A model generated the notes under the pieces. That model did not search any database. It saw nothing but the letters and a program-made list of their open reading frames with translations, and was not told the DNA's origin. DNA of 64,000 bases, taken from contig NC_082690.1 of the NCBI RefSeq assembly GCF_949987515.2, forward strand, positions 106,390,400 through 106,454,399, given 5' to 3'. The position numbers and the translations under genes are program-made. Positions 1-9,905 of this stretch are shown here, one piece after another (position 1 is the first letter of the stretch; each line of letters begins with the position of its first letter). The DNA is from Delphinus delphis (taxonomy: Eukaryota; Chordata; Mammalia; Artiodactyla; Delphinidae).

Positions 1-130
1 GATGGAGTGTCGAAGAAGGTTCATGTCACTTGCCTTCTGAGGAAGTTTCCCAGAAGCTGTGAGATGTCCTTTCCTTTTTATCTCCATTGGTGGCAGGCCA
101 CACCTAGCTGCATCCTTTATTTTATTTGGC
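1..130. repeat. Old mammalian interspersed repeat, fragment
   Basis: The phrase CCATTGGTGGCAGGCCACAC followed by CTAGCTGCA resembles the end of a common old mammalian repeat, whose other end seems to be represented at 63,640-64,000. I cannot name the family with confidence. It is cut by the window edge. Nothing suggests coding function. Confidence 0.4.
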
Positions 131-184
131 AGCCCTCGCTGACAGCACCCCGGGGCCCTGGAAGCAGTAAGCCCGGTGGAAAAA

Positions 185-372
185 CCCTGAGCTCTGGCAC
201 CAGGCAGCTGGGTTCAAATCCTCGTTTCTTCTACCTCTGCTAGCTGTGGACTTTGGGATGAGTTGCCTAACCTCTCTGTTCCTCAGTTTCCTTGTCTATA
301 AATACAGCACAATGATAGCACCGACCTCATGAGAGCATAGTGGATAGTAAATGAAAATCATTTGCTTTCAGC
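185..372 (+). repeat. MIR SINE
   Basis: Matches the MIR core in order: a tRNA-like head (CTCTGGCACCAGGCAGCTGG, TTCAAATCC), then AGTTGCCTAACCTCTCTGTT, CTCAGTTTCCTTGTCTATAA, and a purine-rich segment ending in an ACCTCATGAG-like stretch. The divergence fits an element older than the placental radiation. Confidence 0.85.
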
Positions 373-379
373 AATGTGG

Positions 380-930
380 AATATAGATTAGCGCTAAGCT
401 CTCCTCTATGCACTATTCAGAGTGTTGTGTGAATGAGAATGAACACACTTTTAAGTGCACAGCTGAGAGCACAAGAAAGCAAGGGAAATCCTGGGGCAGG
501 GGGTAGGGGTGCAGAAATGGAGAGAGAACTGAAACCAGGGCTGGTAGCTCGTGAGGTGATGCTGTAGCAGAACCGGGAGGGTTAGCTGGTCGTGGTGACC
601 CAGAGGCCGGGTTCCAACACCCAGGAAGACACCAGAGATGAGGCTCCCATCCCACAGGGGACAGAGAGCTGGCACTGAGGACCCCACATGCAACTGAGGT
701 TCCCAAAGTGCTTCCCTCCCAAGAAGAGAGTGGGAGATGCATTCACCCTCTGCCTGGGGGAAGTGAAAAGGGAGCCGACAGAGGAGGAAAAACACCTCCA
801 CGGGGAATGCATAAGCATTGCTCTGTCTTCACAGCGCGCTCAGAGTTTAATATATTTACCTTACGGCTTGGAAACCCTCAAGCCAAGGAAGGACCACAGT
901 GAGTGAGCCTGAACCAGGGACCCCCTGGGC
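380..930. other. Unassigned unique sequence
   Basis: Moderately GC-rich. Overlapping open frames of 64-116 codons exist on both strands (for example 413-742 and 451-801, minus), but none has a recognisable domain or plausible splice context. I see no repeat here. Confidence 0.5.
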
Positions 931-934
931 CATC

Positions 935-2679
935 TAGATGAATCAGACCCAAAGCCTCACCAGGGAGACTTCAAGGCCATTTAGGATTTCTACAAAGCCC
1001 CACTGAAGATGAGTTCACAATTGAAAATTGCAAACACAAAGGAAACCATCCACCAGGAGTAGAATCGGTATGTACAAGTATACAACCCTAAAGGAAACCA
1101 TAGCCTCAGGTGGCGTCTATAAAATGATACGTTTTTACTGTTCAAGGAGCTACAGGAAGGACTTGAAACCTAAGAAAATCACAAGCCACCGTGAACATAA
1201 AACAGACATATTTCAAAATGAGCCAAAATAGAATTACTAGAAATAAAAAATTAAACGAAAGCTCAGGGTTCAGGAATTCTCTGTTCTGGCCGTGGTGATG
1301 AAAAGAGGTTGGATTTACTCATATATTGCAACAACCAGAAAATGGGACTAAATGTATGAAACAATGGTTTTTAAGACATTGAAACCAGGCAGCACAGGAC
1401 CGTGATGCCAAGGAGAAGGAGAAGAGAAGCAAACCAACTGAGCCTTTCAATCACCCGGATTCCTGTCCAGAGAGCAGAAGGAGCAAGGGTAGGAGCATGG
1501 CTGTGGTCTCGTGGAGTTAGCAAGCCAGAAATCTGGATTCCAGAGGCTGATACTTCAGAAGTTACAGAAATATGATAGAAAAACAAAGTGGGTCACATAC
1601 AAAGGAGCCCAATTAAGCTGACAGTAACAAGAGAAGCCAAAGACAGTAGGAATAATACTTAGAGAGGCTGAGTGAAAATCATGGTCGAATGAGCCTTACG
1701 GAGCAGATACACTATCATTTAAGATAATGAGGGTGAAATAAAGATGTTTGGACAAAAAATAGAATTTACCACTTATAGACTGTTGCTGAAAGAAATACTA
1801 GTCTGGAAACATTAGATAGAATTTGATGAGCACACAAGTAAATCTAAGTAAGCATTGCTGTATAAAATATAATTAGTATAATAAAATATATAATTTGAAA
1901 GATATGGAAATAATACTGGATACAAAATTACAAAATAAGGAGAAGACTGTGAGTTAAGCATTGTAAGGTCCTTATATTCTTCAGCAATCGGTGGAGATAT
2001 TAATTTTATGCTTAATTAAGTCAAACATACATGTTAAAAATTGTAAGTTAACCACCAACAGATTAGAAGTCTATTTATATAACTTCCAAGTGAGTAAGGT
2101 GTAAGAAAAGAATAAATAAAATTTCAGCTGATCTTAAAATAAGAAGAAATGAAAAAAGAATCACGGGAAGTGCGCCAAAAAGCCCAAAATAAGAATGGTA
2201 ACAATTATTCCTAGCAGCCTATTAATTACAATAAATGTAAATGAATCAAAAACATAAGTTAAATGACAGATTTTGTGAGAACTGTTTAGATACAAACAAA
2301 ATCTAGCTATTATGCTTTTACAAAAGATGTCTATAACATAAGGATAGAGAAAGACTGAAATTAAAAGGCTGAAAAAAATATGTATCAAACAAAAACTAAC
2401 CAAAAAGAAGCTAATGTAGTTACATTAATGTCAAACTAAATGGCTTTTAAGATAAAAAATACTAGTGAATGACAGGCACAATTTACCAGAAAGATATAAC
2501 AATTCTGAACTTATTTGCATTCAATTGTATGGTCTTAAAAATATCTAAAGCAGAACAGGTGTAATTACAAAAAGAAACAAATTCATGATTATGGAGAGAT
2601 ATTTTAATGTTCCAATTTCAATATTTGATAGTCCAAGCAGACAAATATTAACGAGGATATAGGAGTTTAGAATATCATA
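935..2679 (+). mobile_element. Old L1 (L1M-type) LINE, part 1: ORF1 and 5' ORF2 remnants
   Basis: AT-rich, A-rich on the plus strand, with L1-like phrases in the right order: an ORF1-type run of AAA/GAA codons (1020-1260), then an ORF2 endonuclease-type segment around 2215-2260 (AATTACAATAAATGTAAATG). Every frame is broken within about 80 codons, so it is dead. It continues at 2936 after a nested MIR and at 3754 after a nested SINE. Total L1 sequence across the three parts is about 2.6 kb. The exact subfamily is not determined. Confidence 0.75.
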
Positions 2680-2935
2680 GCATAGACTAGTGTTCAAGAG
2701 GATAAATTCTGGCTAAGCTACTTGGTTTAGATCCCAGTTCTGTCATTTACAGGCTGTCTGTTTGACCTCAGAAAAATTACTTAACCTCTCTGTGCCTCAA
2801 TGTCCTTATCTCTAAAATGATGTAACAACCGTATTGCCCTCAGAGGGGTTCCATGAGGAGTAAATGACTCAGTATTTATAAACCACTTAGGACAATTTCT
2901 GGTCCATTGTTAGCACTTTCCAAGGGTTTGTTAAA
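2680..2935 (+). repeat. MIR SINE nested in L1
   Basis: Full-length-looking MIR: GATCCCAGTTCTGTCATTTA, then ACTTAACCTCTCTGTGCCTC, then CCTTATCTCTAAAATGATG, then a GAGGAGTAAATGACTCAGTA segment, ending near AAATAAATTAAA. L1-type sequence resumes directly after it. The L1/MIR order of insertion should be read with caution, because both are old. Confidence 0.85.
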
Positions 2936-3514
2936 TAAATTAAAATAAGATAAACTACTGTGAACTGATAGGCATAAGCATAACCTGCCTCCAACAATGA
3001 AAAGAATACAAATTCTCTGTATCCAAGAACATGTAGGATATTTATGAAAACTGGGAACGTGCTAGGCCAAAGAGCAAGTTCAACAAATTCTAATAAATGA
3101 TATAACATGGAACATGTTCTCTGACCATGATGAAATTAAGTTGCAAATCAATAACAAAATGATAATTCAAAAACCCCTATACAGGTGAAGATTTTAGAGC
3201 ATACTTCTAAATAACTCAAAGAAAAAAGAAGAAATTATTATGGAAATGACAAGATATTTGTAATTAAAAGATGATGCAATACTTCCTATCAACATTTGTG
3301 GGATGCAGCAAAAGTGATAGATCGAGAAAAATTAAGGTCCAGAATGCTAACATTGAAAAAAAGAAAGACAAAACTTTTACAAAGTTAAGTGACCAACTCA
3401 ACAAGACAGAAAAAAGAAAGCATAAAACCAATGAAAGTAAAAAGAAGGAAGTAACAATCAGAGGAAACATTAATAAAATAGAAGAACAGGAAACAACAGA
3501 GAGGGTCGACAAAG
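2936..3514 (+). mobile_element. Old L1 LINE, part 2 (ORF2 region)
   Basis: Continues the ORF2-like sequence. The phrase CTAGGCCAAAGAGCAAGTTC, followed by CAACAAATTCTAATAAATGA, matches the L1 endonuclease to RT linker text in which ancestral copies describe a gap in a nucleic-acid-binding segment. The only long frame (3271-3798, 175 codons) is a chimera that reads out of the L1 into the inserted SINE, and it is not a gene. Confidence 0.75.
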
Positions 3515-3523
3515 CCAGTAACT
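3515..3523 (+). repeat. Target-site duplication, left copy (CHR-2 SINE)
   Basis: CCAGTAACT at 3515-3523 is repeated at 3745-3753 on the other side of the SINE, as expected for L1-mediated insertion. Confidence 0.8.
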
Positions 3524-3524
3524 G

Positions 3525-3743
3525 TTTTTTTTTTTTTTTTTCTCTTTTTTTGCTGTACGTGGGCCTCTCACTGCTGTGGCCTCTCCCGTTGTGGAGCACA
3601 GGCTCCGGACGCGCAGGCTCAGCGGCCATGGCTCACGGGCCCAGCCACTCCGCGGCATGTGGGATCTTCCCGGACCGGGGCACGAACCAGCGTCCCCTGC
3701 ATCGGCAGGCGGACTCTCAACCACTTCTCCACCAGGGAAGCCC
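3525..3743 (-). mobile_element. CHR-2-type cetacean SINE
   Basis: Reads poly-T first (3525-3540), so the element is on the minus strand. The minus strand starts GGGCTTCCCTGGTGGAGAAG and contains the tRNA-derived pol III A/B-box region (B-box-like GGTTCGTGCCCCGG), then CCATGGCCGCTGAGCCTGCG and CGGAGCCTGTGCTCCACAAC. This non-ruminant tail is what points to whales and dolphins. A target-site duplication flanks it. Antisense and sense frames across it (starting MAAEPARPEPVL) are artefacts shared with the second copy at 62,748. Confidence 0.92.
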
Positions 3744-3744
3744 A

Positions 3745-3753
3745 CCAGTAACT
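3745..3753 (+). repeat. Target-site duplication, right copy (CHR-2 SINE)
   Basis: Second CCAGTAACT, matching 3515-3523 exactly. Confidence 0.8.
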
Positions 3754-4050
3754 TTTTTGACAATAGACAGAGCTTTAGCAAGACGGACTACGTGCTAGGG
3801 AAAGAAGATGAAAATAAAAAAAGAACAAGATAAAAAAGGGGAGAAATCAGGTATACTAGAAATTGTTTACAAAACAGTGCATCTGAAGGAAAACTACATG
3901 CCTAATGAATTTGAAAATACAGAGGAAACAGCCAAGTCCTTTAAAAAAAATACAAGGTATCCAAAAATAACTCAAGAAGAAATAGAAAACTTCATGAGTC
4001 CTTTAACCTTTAAAGAAATTGAACTGGTAGATTTTTAAAAACTCATTCTT
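3754..4050 (+). mobile_element. Old L1 LINE, part 3 (ORF2 remnant)
   Basis: Continues the L1 after the SINE. The frame 3808-4038 (76 codons, lysine/glutamate-rich, with ITQEEIENFMSPLTFKEIE) resembles the ORF2 segment just before the RT domain, where family members carry a Q-E-E-I-E-N-L/F-N-x-P-x-T-x-x-E-I pattern. It then runs into stop codons. This is a degraded LINE fragment. Confidence 0.8.
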
Positions 4051-4240
4051 TAAAATTTCCATATTCTTATGTTTTCTAATTTTCTGTCATTTATTGGTCT
4101 GGTAGAAGTACATGAACACACGTTAAAAGAAAGCAATACATATTTTTGGGGGGATACAGGCTCAACTTTTTTCCCAGTAGTGGAACGCAGCAAAGGAAGT
4201 TTGGGGCTCCCGGGATTAAAAGCCTTAAGGCCTCTATAAA
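4051..4240. other. AT-rich unassigned sequence
   Basis: Short AT-rich stretch between the L1 end and a MIR fragment. I see no recognisable element or frame. Confidence 0.4.
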
Positions 4241-4242
4241 AA

Positions 4243-4335
4243 TTTGCCCTTAGCAGCTCTATGAGGTTGGGGTTACTTGCCCCTTTTTACAGATGGGGCA
4301 ATGAAGCCTTGGAGAGGGGATGCTAGGACACTTTC
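4243..4335 (-). repeat. MIR fragment
   Basis: CTATGAGGTTGGGGTTACTT followed by TTTTTACAGATGGGGCAATG and AAGCCTTGGAGAGG is the reverse complement of the MIR ...CCTCAGTTTCCTCATCTGTAAAATGG... core. Confidence 0.75.
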
Positions 4336-5640
4336 CCCATCCAGCCAACACTTGCTTCCCACCTTAGCTCCTTGCCAGGCGAACTGCTGCCCATTCCACG
4401 TCTAGCACCAGGAAACGCAGCCCTGAGCTGCGAATTTCTCTGCAGAAAAGATCCAACGGAGGGGACAGACCAGAAATGTGGCAGTCACTGCAGGATCAGC
4501 TGTGAGAGTAACATCAGGCCTAGGAACAGGGCCGTAAGCCCCTGGTGATACAGGGAGTCCCTGCTCCCGGCCCTTGACCCCCACAGATGCATTTCTTCCT
4601 CTCGTGGGATCTTAAGTCCTTTCTACCTACAGGTGTTTGCTCCTCCCCAGATGGTCACAAGACAACGGCAGTTTGATCAGATCAGATCAGCTATGGGGAA
4701 AACTGAGTCTCCAGGGGCTGTCACCGCCGTCCCTGCTGAGTGGGAACGTGCCTCCTTGCAGAGAGGACCGGCACGTGGGAGAAATGAACCCAGTCTCAGA
4801 ACCAGTGATGCGCTTCTGGGCAGAGTGACTTGGGTCAAGAGCTGTTGAATGTTGGCACTATAGGATTCTTGCAAAAAATGAAACAGAAAGCATCCCCTCC
4901 CCTTGCAGGGAAAGGGGCACGCGCTCCACACTGGGTCAAGCCTTGGCCACCGGGCCTTTAATTATTCGTCCACTTTGTCCTAGTAATTGCCCTTCAAGGA
5001 AATGGAGGAAATCTCAGGCTCTGAGCCACTGGTGGTGAATGGGGAGAGGGGGGAGGCGGCTGCGGTTAGTGTTCTCATTTGCTTTAAAATTTTTCTGCTT
5101 TTCTGCATTTTTCACGTTTTCTTTCATGAGATGCATCGCTTTGTAAAAGGAGAACGGGCAGTGTTTGTGGACCTCTCTGCCTCTGCACCATCTCCCACCC
5201 GCCCTCTCTAAGCAGAGGAAGCATCTCCTCTGGGTACTAATGCCCAGGTGGCCACCCGTCCACACACCCATGGACACCCCCCGACCTTTAGGGGGCCACT
5301 CCTACCCATGTGCTACGTGGCTGCCCCTTCACCTGGTTTAGCAGCAAAAGTCAGGGCAGGGGACAGGAGAGCCAGGACGTGGGGCTGGGTACAAGCAAGG
5401 TCCTAAGTGAGGGCAGAAGGTCCAGGGGGCTCAGGGCGAGGCCTGGAGATGAGAGCTCACGGCTGGCTAGGGGCAAGGGAGCAGGGCGGTGTCCCCTATA
5501 CCCTTCACCCAACTTCCCCCAGTGTAAACATCTTATCAGAGACCCACAGTCCACTCATCCAAAGTAAGAAATTCACATCAGCACAACACTATTACCTAAA
5601 TCTCAGACTCTTATCCGATTCTACGTGTTTCCACTAATAT
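4336..5640. other. Unassigned unique sequence
   Basis: About 1.3 kb of mixed-composition DNA with no repeat I recognise. A tandem GATCAGATCAGATCA sits at 4676-4690 (three overlapping 5-base units). Frames reach only 60-87 codons. No splice-supported exon is visible. Confidence 0.5.
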
Positions 5641-5845
5641 CCTTCTGCTCCAGGATGCCGTCCAGGACCACACCTTGCCTTCGAGGTCACATCCCCTTAG
5701 CCTCCATTTACTTCAGTGAGAGTCACCCATGTTGATACAAGGGCCTCCCATTCCTTCCTTTCCACTATTCCATCGTATGTAATTGTGTGGAAACAGCCCA
5801 GTTCTTCTGTGGATGGACATCTAGGCTGTTTCCACACATCATGTT
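5641..5845 (-). mobile_element. Old L1 ORF2 3' fragment, left half
   Basis: Reads as reverse complement of the end of L1 ORF2: ACTATTCCATCGTATGTAAT, then TGTGGATGGACATCTAGGCT, then GTTTCCACAC. The partner half is at 6550-6960, so a younger L1 has split it. A perfect 15-base inverted repeat lies within it (see findings). Confidence 0.65.
5784..5838. repeat. Perfect 15-base inverted repeat (hairpin)
   Basis: TGTGTGGAAACAGCC at 5784-5798 pairs exactly with GGCTGTTTCCACACA at 5824-5838, leaving a 25-base loop. The right arm matches the expected L1 text. The left arm stands where the L1 family normally has unrelated sequence, so the left arm looks like a local inverted copy. Confidence 0.85.
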
Positions 5846-6277
5846 AAAAATGACGTGAGCGCTACTTACGATAGCTAAGACATGGAAGCAGCCCAAGTGC
5901 CCATTAACAGATGAATGGATGAGGAAGATGTGGTACATATATACAATGGAATATTACTCAGCCATGAAAAGAATGAAACATTGCCATTTACAGCAACAGG
6001 GATGGACCTAGAGATTATCATATTAGGTGAAGTAAATCAAAAGACAAGTATCATATGATATCACATATGTGGAATCTAAAAGAATGATACAAATGAACTT
6101 ACTTACAGAACAGAAACAGACTCACAGACATAGAAAACAAATTTATAGTTTGCAAAGGGGAAAGGGTCGGGGAGGGATAAATTAGGAGCTTGGGATTAAC
6201 AGATACACTTTACTATATATTTAGAAAATAAACCACAAGGACCTACTATATAGCACAGGGAGCATATTCAGTGTCTT
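5846..6277 (+). mobile_element. Young cetartiodactyl L1, 5'-truncated 3' end (first part)
   Basis: Well-preserved L1 ORF2 3' end on the plus strand: CATGGAAGCAGCCCAAGTGC, TACAATGGAATATTACTCAG, GGATGGACCTAGAGATTATC, then the 3' UTR phrases TGTGGAATCTAAAAGAATGA and CCTACTATATAGCACAGGG. It is inserted head-to-head into an older minus-strand L1. It resumes at 6419 after a nested SINE. Confidence 0.9.
6267..6277 (+). repeat. Target-site duplication, left copy (CHR-1 SINE)
   Basis: TTCAGTGTCTT here is repeated exactly at 6408-6418. Confidence 0.9.
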
Positions 6278-6407
6278 AATTTTTTTTAAATTTTATTTAT
6301 TTAGACTGTGTGGCATGTAGGATCTCAGTTCCCTGACCAGGACTTGAACCTGCACCCCCTGCAGTAGAAGCATGGATTCTTAACCACTGGACCGCCAGGG
6401 AAGTCCC
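6278..6407 (-). mobile_element. CHR-1-type SINE nested in L1
   Basis: Minus-strand element: A-rich/T-rich tail at 6278-6300, ending at GGGAAGTCCC. The minus strand begins GGGACTTCCCTGGCGGTCCA, carries a tRNA-like region with GGTTCAAGTCCTGGTCAGGG (B box), and ends in CATGCCACACAGTC plus a TAAATAAA-type tail. This short, older CHR-1 form is shared with other cetartiodactyls. Confidence 0.9.
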
Positions 6408-6418
6408 TTCAGTGTCTT
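6408..6418 (+). repeat. Target-site duplication, right copy (CHR-1 SINE)
   Basis: TTCAGTGTCTT, identical to 6267-6277. Confidence 0.9.
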
Positions 6419-6549
6419 GTAATAACCTATAGTGGAAAAGAATCTGAAAAGGAATATATCTACATATATGTATAACTGAATCACTTTGCTGTACACCTGA
6501 AACTAACACATTGTATTCAATAAATCAACTAGACTTCAACAATAAAAAA
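6419..6549 (+). mobile_element. Young cetartiodactyl L1, 3' terminus
   Basis: Continues the L1 3' UTR: TATAGTGGAAAAGAATCTGA, CTGAATCACTTTGCTGTACA, CCTGAAACTAACACATTGTA, ending in CAATAAAAAAAATG. The A-rich end marks the true 3' terminus. Confidence 0.9.
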
Positions 6550-6960
6550 AATGCTGCAGTGGACAGTCTCACGCTGGTCTCCATGTGAGTGTGGGCGAGG
6601 GTTTCTGAGTGGAGTTGCGGGGTCAGGGGATGACACAGTCCCAGCTCCACCAGGCAAGGCCACAGTGCTGTCCACAGTGACCACACCCATCACTCTGGTG
6701 GAGCGTGAGTGAGTTCCCATTTCCCTCCATCTTTGCCACACTTGCTACTGTCAGACAGACTCACTTTCTGCAAATCTGGGAGGAAGGATGGGAGGTGCGA
6801 ATGACATTGCATTGTTTGACTTTGCACTTCCCTGCTTCGGCTGACATGGCCATCCACGCTGCTTCTCTACGTTTCTTATTTTATCAGTGGGATTTCTTAC
6901 AGTTTGTCGAATGTCATCTATGCTGGATGTTAATACTTTGTCAGTTGTCATGGAGATGGG
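6550..6960 (-). mobile_element. Old L1 ORF2 3' fragment, right half
   Basis: Continues the older minus-strand L1: CTGCAGTGGACAGTCTCACG, a GAGTGGAGTTGCGGGGTCA segment, CCATCTTTGCCACACTTGCT, TTTGCACTTCCCTGCTTCGG. These match, in order, the reverse complement of ancestral ORF2 3' text. It is heavily diverged and has no intact frame. Confidence 0.7.
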
Positions 6961-7034
6961 ACTCTGAGATCTCCCTTGAGGAAAGGGCTCCCTGCTTAAA
7001 TTAAGGAGTTGAAATGAGATCACCCTGGATTATG

Positions 7035-7388
7035 CAGGCGGGCTCTACCTTCAGTGACAAGTGTCCGTGTAAGAGACGGGCAGGGGGATTTTGAGCCAGG
7101 CACAGAGGAGGCCATACGAAGACAGAGGCAGGGACTGGAGGGATGCGGCCACAAGCCAAGGATGTCTGCGGCCCCCAGGATCTGGGAGAGGCAAGGAAGT
7201 CCCCTCCCCTAGAGCCTCTAGTGGGAGCGTGGCCCTGTGATGCTTTGATTTTAGCCAATATAACCGATTTTGGACATTTGGTCTCCAGAACCATGAGAGA
7301 ATAAATTTCTGTGGTTGTGAGCCACCCAACTTGTTTACAGAAGCCCCAGAAAACTAAGATAAGGGAGATCTTCTTGGCCATTGTCATG
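7035..7388 (+). repeat. Solo LTR-like repeat, MaLR type (partial)
   Basis: Contains GACAAGTGTCCGTGTAAGAG, GGATGCGGCCACAAGCCAAG, GGTCTCCAGAACCATGAGAG, AATAAATTTCTGTGGTTGTG and AGCCACCCAACTTGTTTACA. Copies of the same family occur at 9590, 47875 (minus), 57745 and 61275. I assign it to the MaLR/MLT1-like solo-LTR class from memory. The precise name is uncertain. No internal retroviral sequence is attached. Confidence 0.6.
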
Positions 7389-8180
7389 TCAGCAGAACGT
7401 GTCAGGGTCCCCAGCTCCTATGGCCCTGGGATCCCTCTAGGAGATGTCTGGTGCCACTGATCTCTTGACCCCGAGGCTGGTGTTAGGCCACCCAGTCACC
7501 CAGGGTCTTGGAACTAGCCATGTGTGATCAGTTGCTAGGGGACCCCTCAGTGATATGTCACCCACCCTGCTCTGTGGCCAAGGCTGGTTGGGCCACAGAG
7601 GGACACGTGAGCCGAGTGACCACTGTGGCTGACCGGTGGCCTGTTGGGCTGGTTCTTTAAGAATCTGAACTTAAGAGACACAGAGGCAGTTGCCGATTGT
7701 GACGTGGAGCTTCCACGAAAAGCTTGTGGAGAGTCAGGGCTGGGCACCCACCCTTGGCCGTATGTGGGACAAGGTTGAGCAGAGAAACAGCAGAGTGGGG
7801 TGATGTGGAGAGAGGAGCAGAGGCCGGGCAGCCCCACGCAAACACCACTTGTGTCCAGCATGTAACTGGGACCTTCCAAGTCACAGGCAAGGTCCAGCCC
7901 CAGCAGGGGCCCCAGCACCAGCCAGGAGACCGAGAGGACTCGACAGCAGCTCGTGTATGAATTGGCCGTTTCTTCTAAGGCTCAGGACTCAGCATCTCTC
8001 CTAGAAGCTCTGGGGGACCGGGCAGGCCCACCTGGAGGACAGAGGACTCAGGGCACACGATGGGGTGAGGGCTTGAGTGGAATCCCAGAGGGGTGGCTGG
8101 GTCCGGCCGAGAGGGAAGAAAAGGGAGGTGGTCTGGGAGCATCAGAAGGCAGGGAAAGAGTGGGGAGGGGAGAGCACGCC
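7389..8180. other. Unassigned unique sequence
   Basis: GC-rich. Frames up to 123 codons (7547-7918, minus) lack any domain I recognise. No repeat seen. Confidence 0.45.
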
Positions 8181-8184
8181 ACGC

Positions 8185-8290
8185 CTTCCAGCTGTGGTCC
8201 TGTGAGCCCACTTACCTTGCTGCACCTCACCTTTGCCATTTGCAAAGTGGGGACAATCATCCCTGGCCAGCCCCCTCCCTGGGGACTCAA
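8185..8290 (+). repeat. MIR fragment
   Basis: CAGCTGTGGTCCTGTGAGCC, CTTGCTGCACCTCACCTTTG and CATTTGCAAAGTGGGGACAA follow the MIR core order. Confidence 0.6.
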
Positions 8291-8460
8291 AAGATGCTAA
8301 GACCTGAGGGCTGTGAATGCCCTAATGGCCTCGGAAGTTTATGGATGGCACAGACGTGGGCGAGGGGAGAATACACCTGTACTGTGCACAGGATGGGAGT
8401 GGGTGTCAGGGAGAGTGTATGTGAGTGAGTACAGGTCAGTCACTGGCTCACCAGATACAC

Positions 8461-8676
8461 CAGGGCTCTGCACACTGCGGCCCACAGCCAAATCCGGCCC
8501 TTCGCCTGCTTTTGTAAATAAAGTTTTATTGGAACATGGCCCGCCCATTCATATACACATTACCTCTGGCTGCTTTGCTTTTTAATGGCAGAGTTGGTTA
8601 GTTTTGACGGAGATAGTGTGACAGAAAGCTGAAAATATTTACTATCTGGCCCATTACAGAAACCATTTGAGGAAAA
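8461..8676. mobile_element. Old hAT-type non-autonomous DNA transposon
   Basis: Contains AAATAAAGTTTTATTGGAAC, GGCAGAGTTGGTTAGTTTTG and AAAATATTTACTATCTGGCC. This is the body of a familiar mammalian MITE-like family whose ends are CAGGGGTCGGCAAAC-type inverted repeats, decayed here to CAGGGCTCTGCACAC and a ...CAGAAACCATTTGA end. Family numbering not certain. No transposase. Confidence 0.75.
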
Positions 8677-8689
8677 GCAAAATAATTCC

Positions 8690-9330
8690 TTGACAGATAC
8701 ATTCACAAATAACTATTGATTGAATACCAGGCTTATTCTAGGTGCTGGGCATCCAGCAGTACAGAAAACAGATGAAACTTTCTGTCCTTGGGGAGACAGA
8801 CAACAAGCAAAATAATGAAGAAAATGACACGACCTGCAGGTGATAAGTGTTAGAACAGGAAAGGGAATCCAGAGGGTCGGGAGGGCAATTTAAATCAAGT
8901 GGTCAAGGACGGCCTCCCTTGAAAAAGGTGAGGGGAAGAGCCAGGTGGCGTCTGAGGAAAGAGCATCCCAGGTAGGGGGAAGAGCCAGTGCAAAGGCCCT
9001 GGGGCAGGAGCGCGTTTGCCAGTTCAAGAAGCGAGGAGGCGGTGAGTGTGCTGGAGCAGGTGAAAGGGCGTGAGTAGTGGAGACCGGGACAGATGGGTCA
9101 TAGCGGCCACCCGCGTAGGGACTTAGAGGTCATCGTGGGGACTTGGGTGTGTTTTCTGGCGGGAATAAGCGGCCGCAGGTGGGTTCTGAGCAGAGACATG
9201 ACATAATCTGATGCAGATGTGATAGGACCCCTGGCGCTGGGCTGAGAAGGGCCTGAGGGGGCCGGCAGGGGTTCCCACAGGGGTCGGGCTCCAGACGTGG
9301 TGGGCTGGGTGGTGGCAGCGTCCAGAGGTG
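8690..9330 (-). mobile_element. L2 LINE 3' region
   Basis: Reverse complement of the L2 end: CAGGCTTATTCTAGGTGCTG, GGGAGACAGACAACAAGCAA, GTGATAAGTGTTAGAACAGG (approximate), GGTGGTCAAGGACGGCCTCC-like text, AGTGCAAAGGCCCTGGGGCA and CAGAGACATGACATAATCTG. The order matches the L2 ORF2 C-terminal region and 3' end. No open frame remains. Confidence 0.75.
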
Positions 9331-9589
9331 GTCAAGTCCGGGAAGCAGGGCTGGCTGGGTACTCACATCAGAAGTGAGAGGTAAGAGAAGAAAGGGGTCA
9401 AGGTGACCCCAGACACGTGACCTTTGGCTCGTTGTTTCCTGTCTCTTTCCACCTTTCCTTCCATCTTGTCCACCACTGTAGACACCTCACCACTGCATGC
9501 AGAGGGCACTGAACCAACATCTGTGGGATAAATGCACGAGGGATGAGCCAACGGCACTGTCTTCTGCTTTTTTTGGGGGGTGGTGGTTA
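9331..9589. other. Unassigned sequence
   Basis: Short stretch between the L2 and an LTR. Nothing recognised. Confidence 0.4.
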
Positions 9590-9905
9590 TTCATATGTTG
9601 GAGTCCTTACCCTCAGCACCCCAGAATGTGACTGTATTTGGAGATGGGGTCTTTAAAGAGGTGCAAAATTAAAATGGGGTCATGGGTGGTGGGCCCAAAT
9701 CCCATAGGAATGGTGTCCTTATAGGAAGAGGAGGTCAGGACACAAGCACACACAGAAGAACGACCCTGTGAAGACACAGGGAGGAGACAGCCATCGGCAC
9801 ACCGAGGAGAGAGGCCTTGGGAGGACCCAGCCCTGCCCACACCGAGATCTGGGCTTCCAGCCTCCAGGACTGGGGACAGTGAGTGTCTGCTGTTTGAGCT
9901 GCCTG
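9590..9905 (+). repeat. Solo LTR-like repeat, MaLR type
   Basis: CATATGTTGGAGTCCTTACC, CCCCAGAATGTGACTGTATT, TGGAGATGGGGTCTTTAAAG, GGTGTCCTTATAGGAAGAGG, GTGAAGACACAGGGAGGAGA, CTTCCAGCCTCCAGGA. Nearly the same text recurs at 57745-58105, so both come from one LTR family. Confidence 0.7.
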
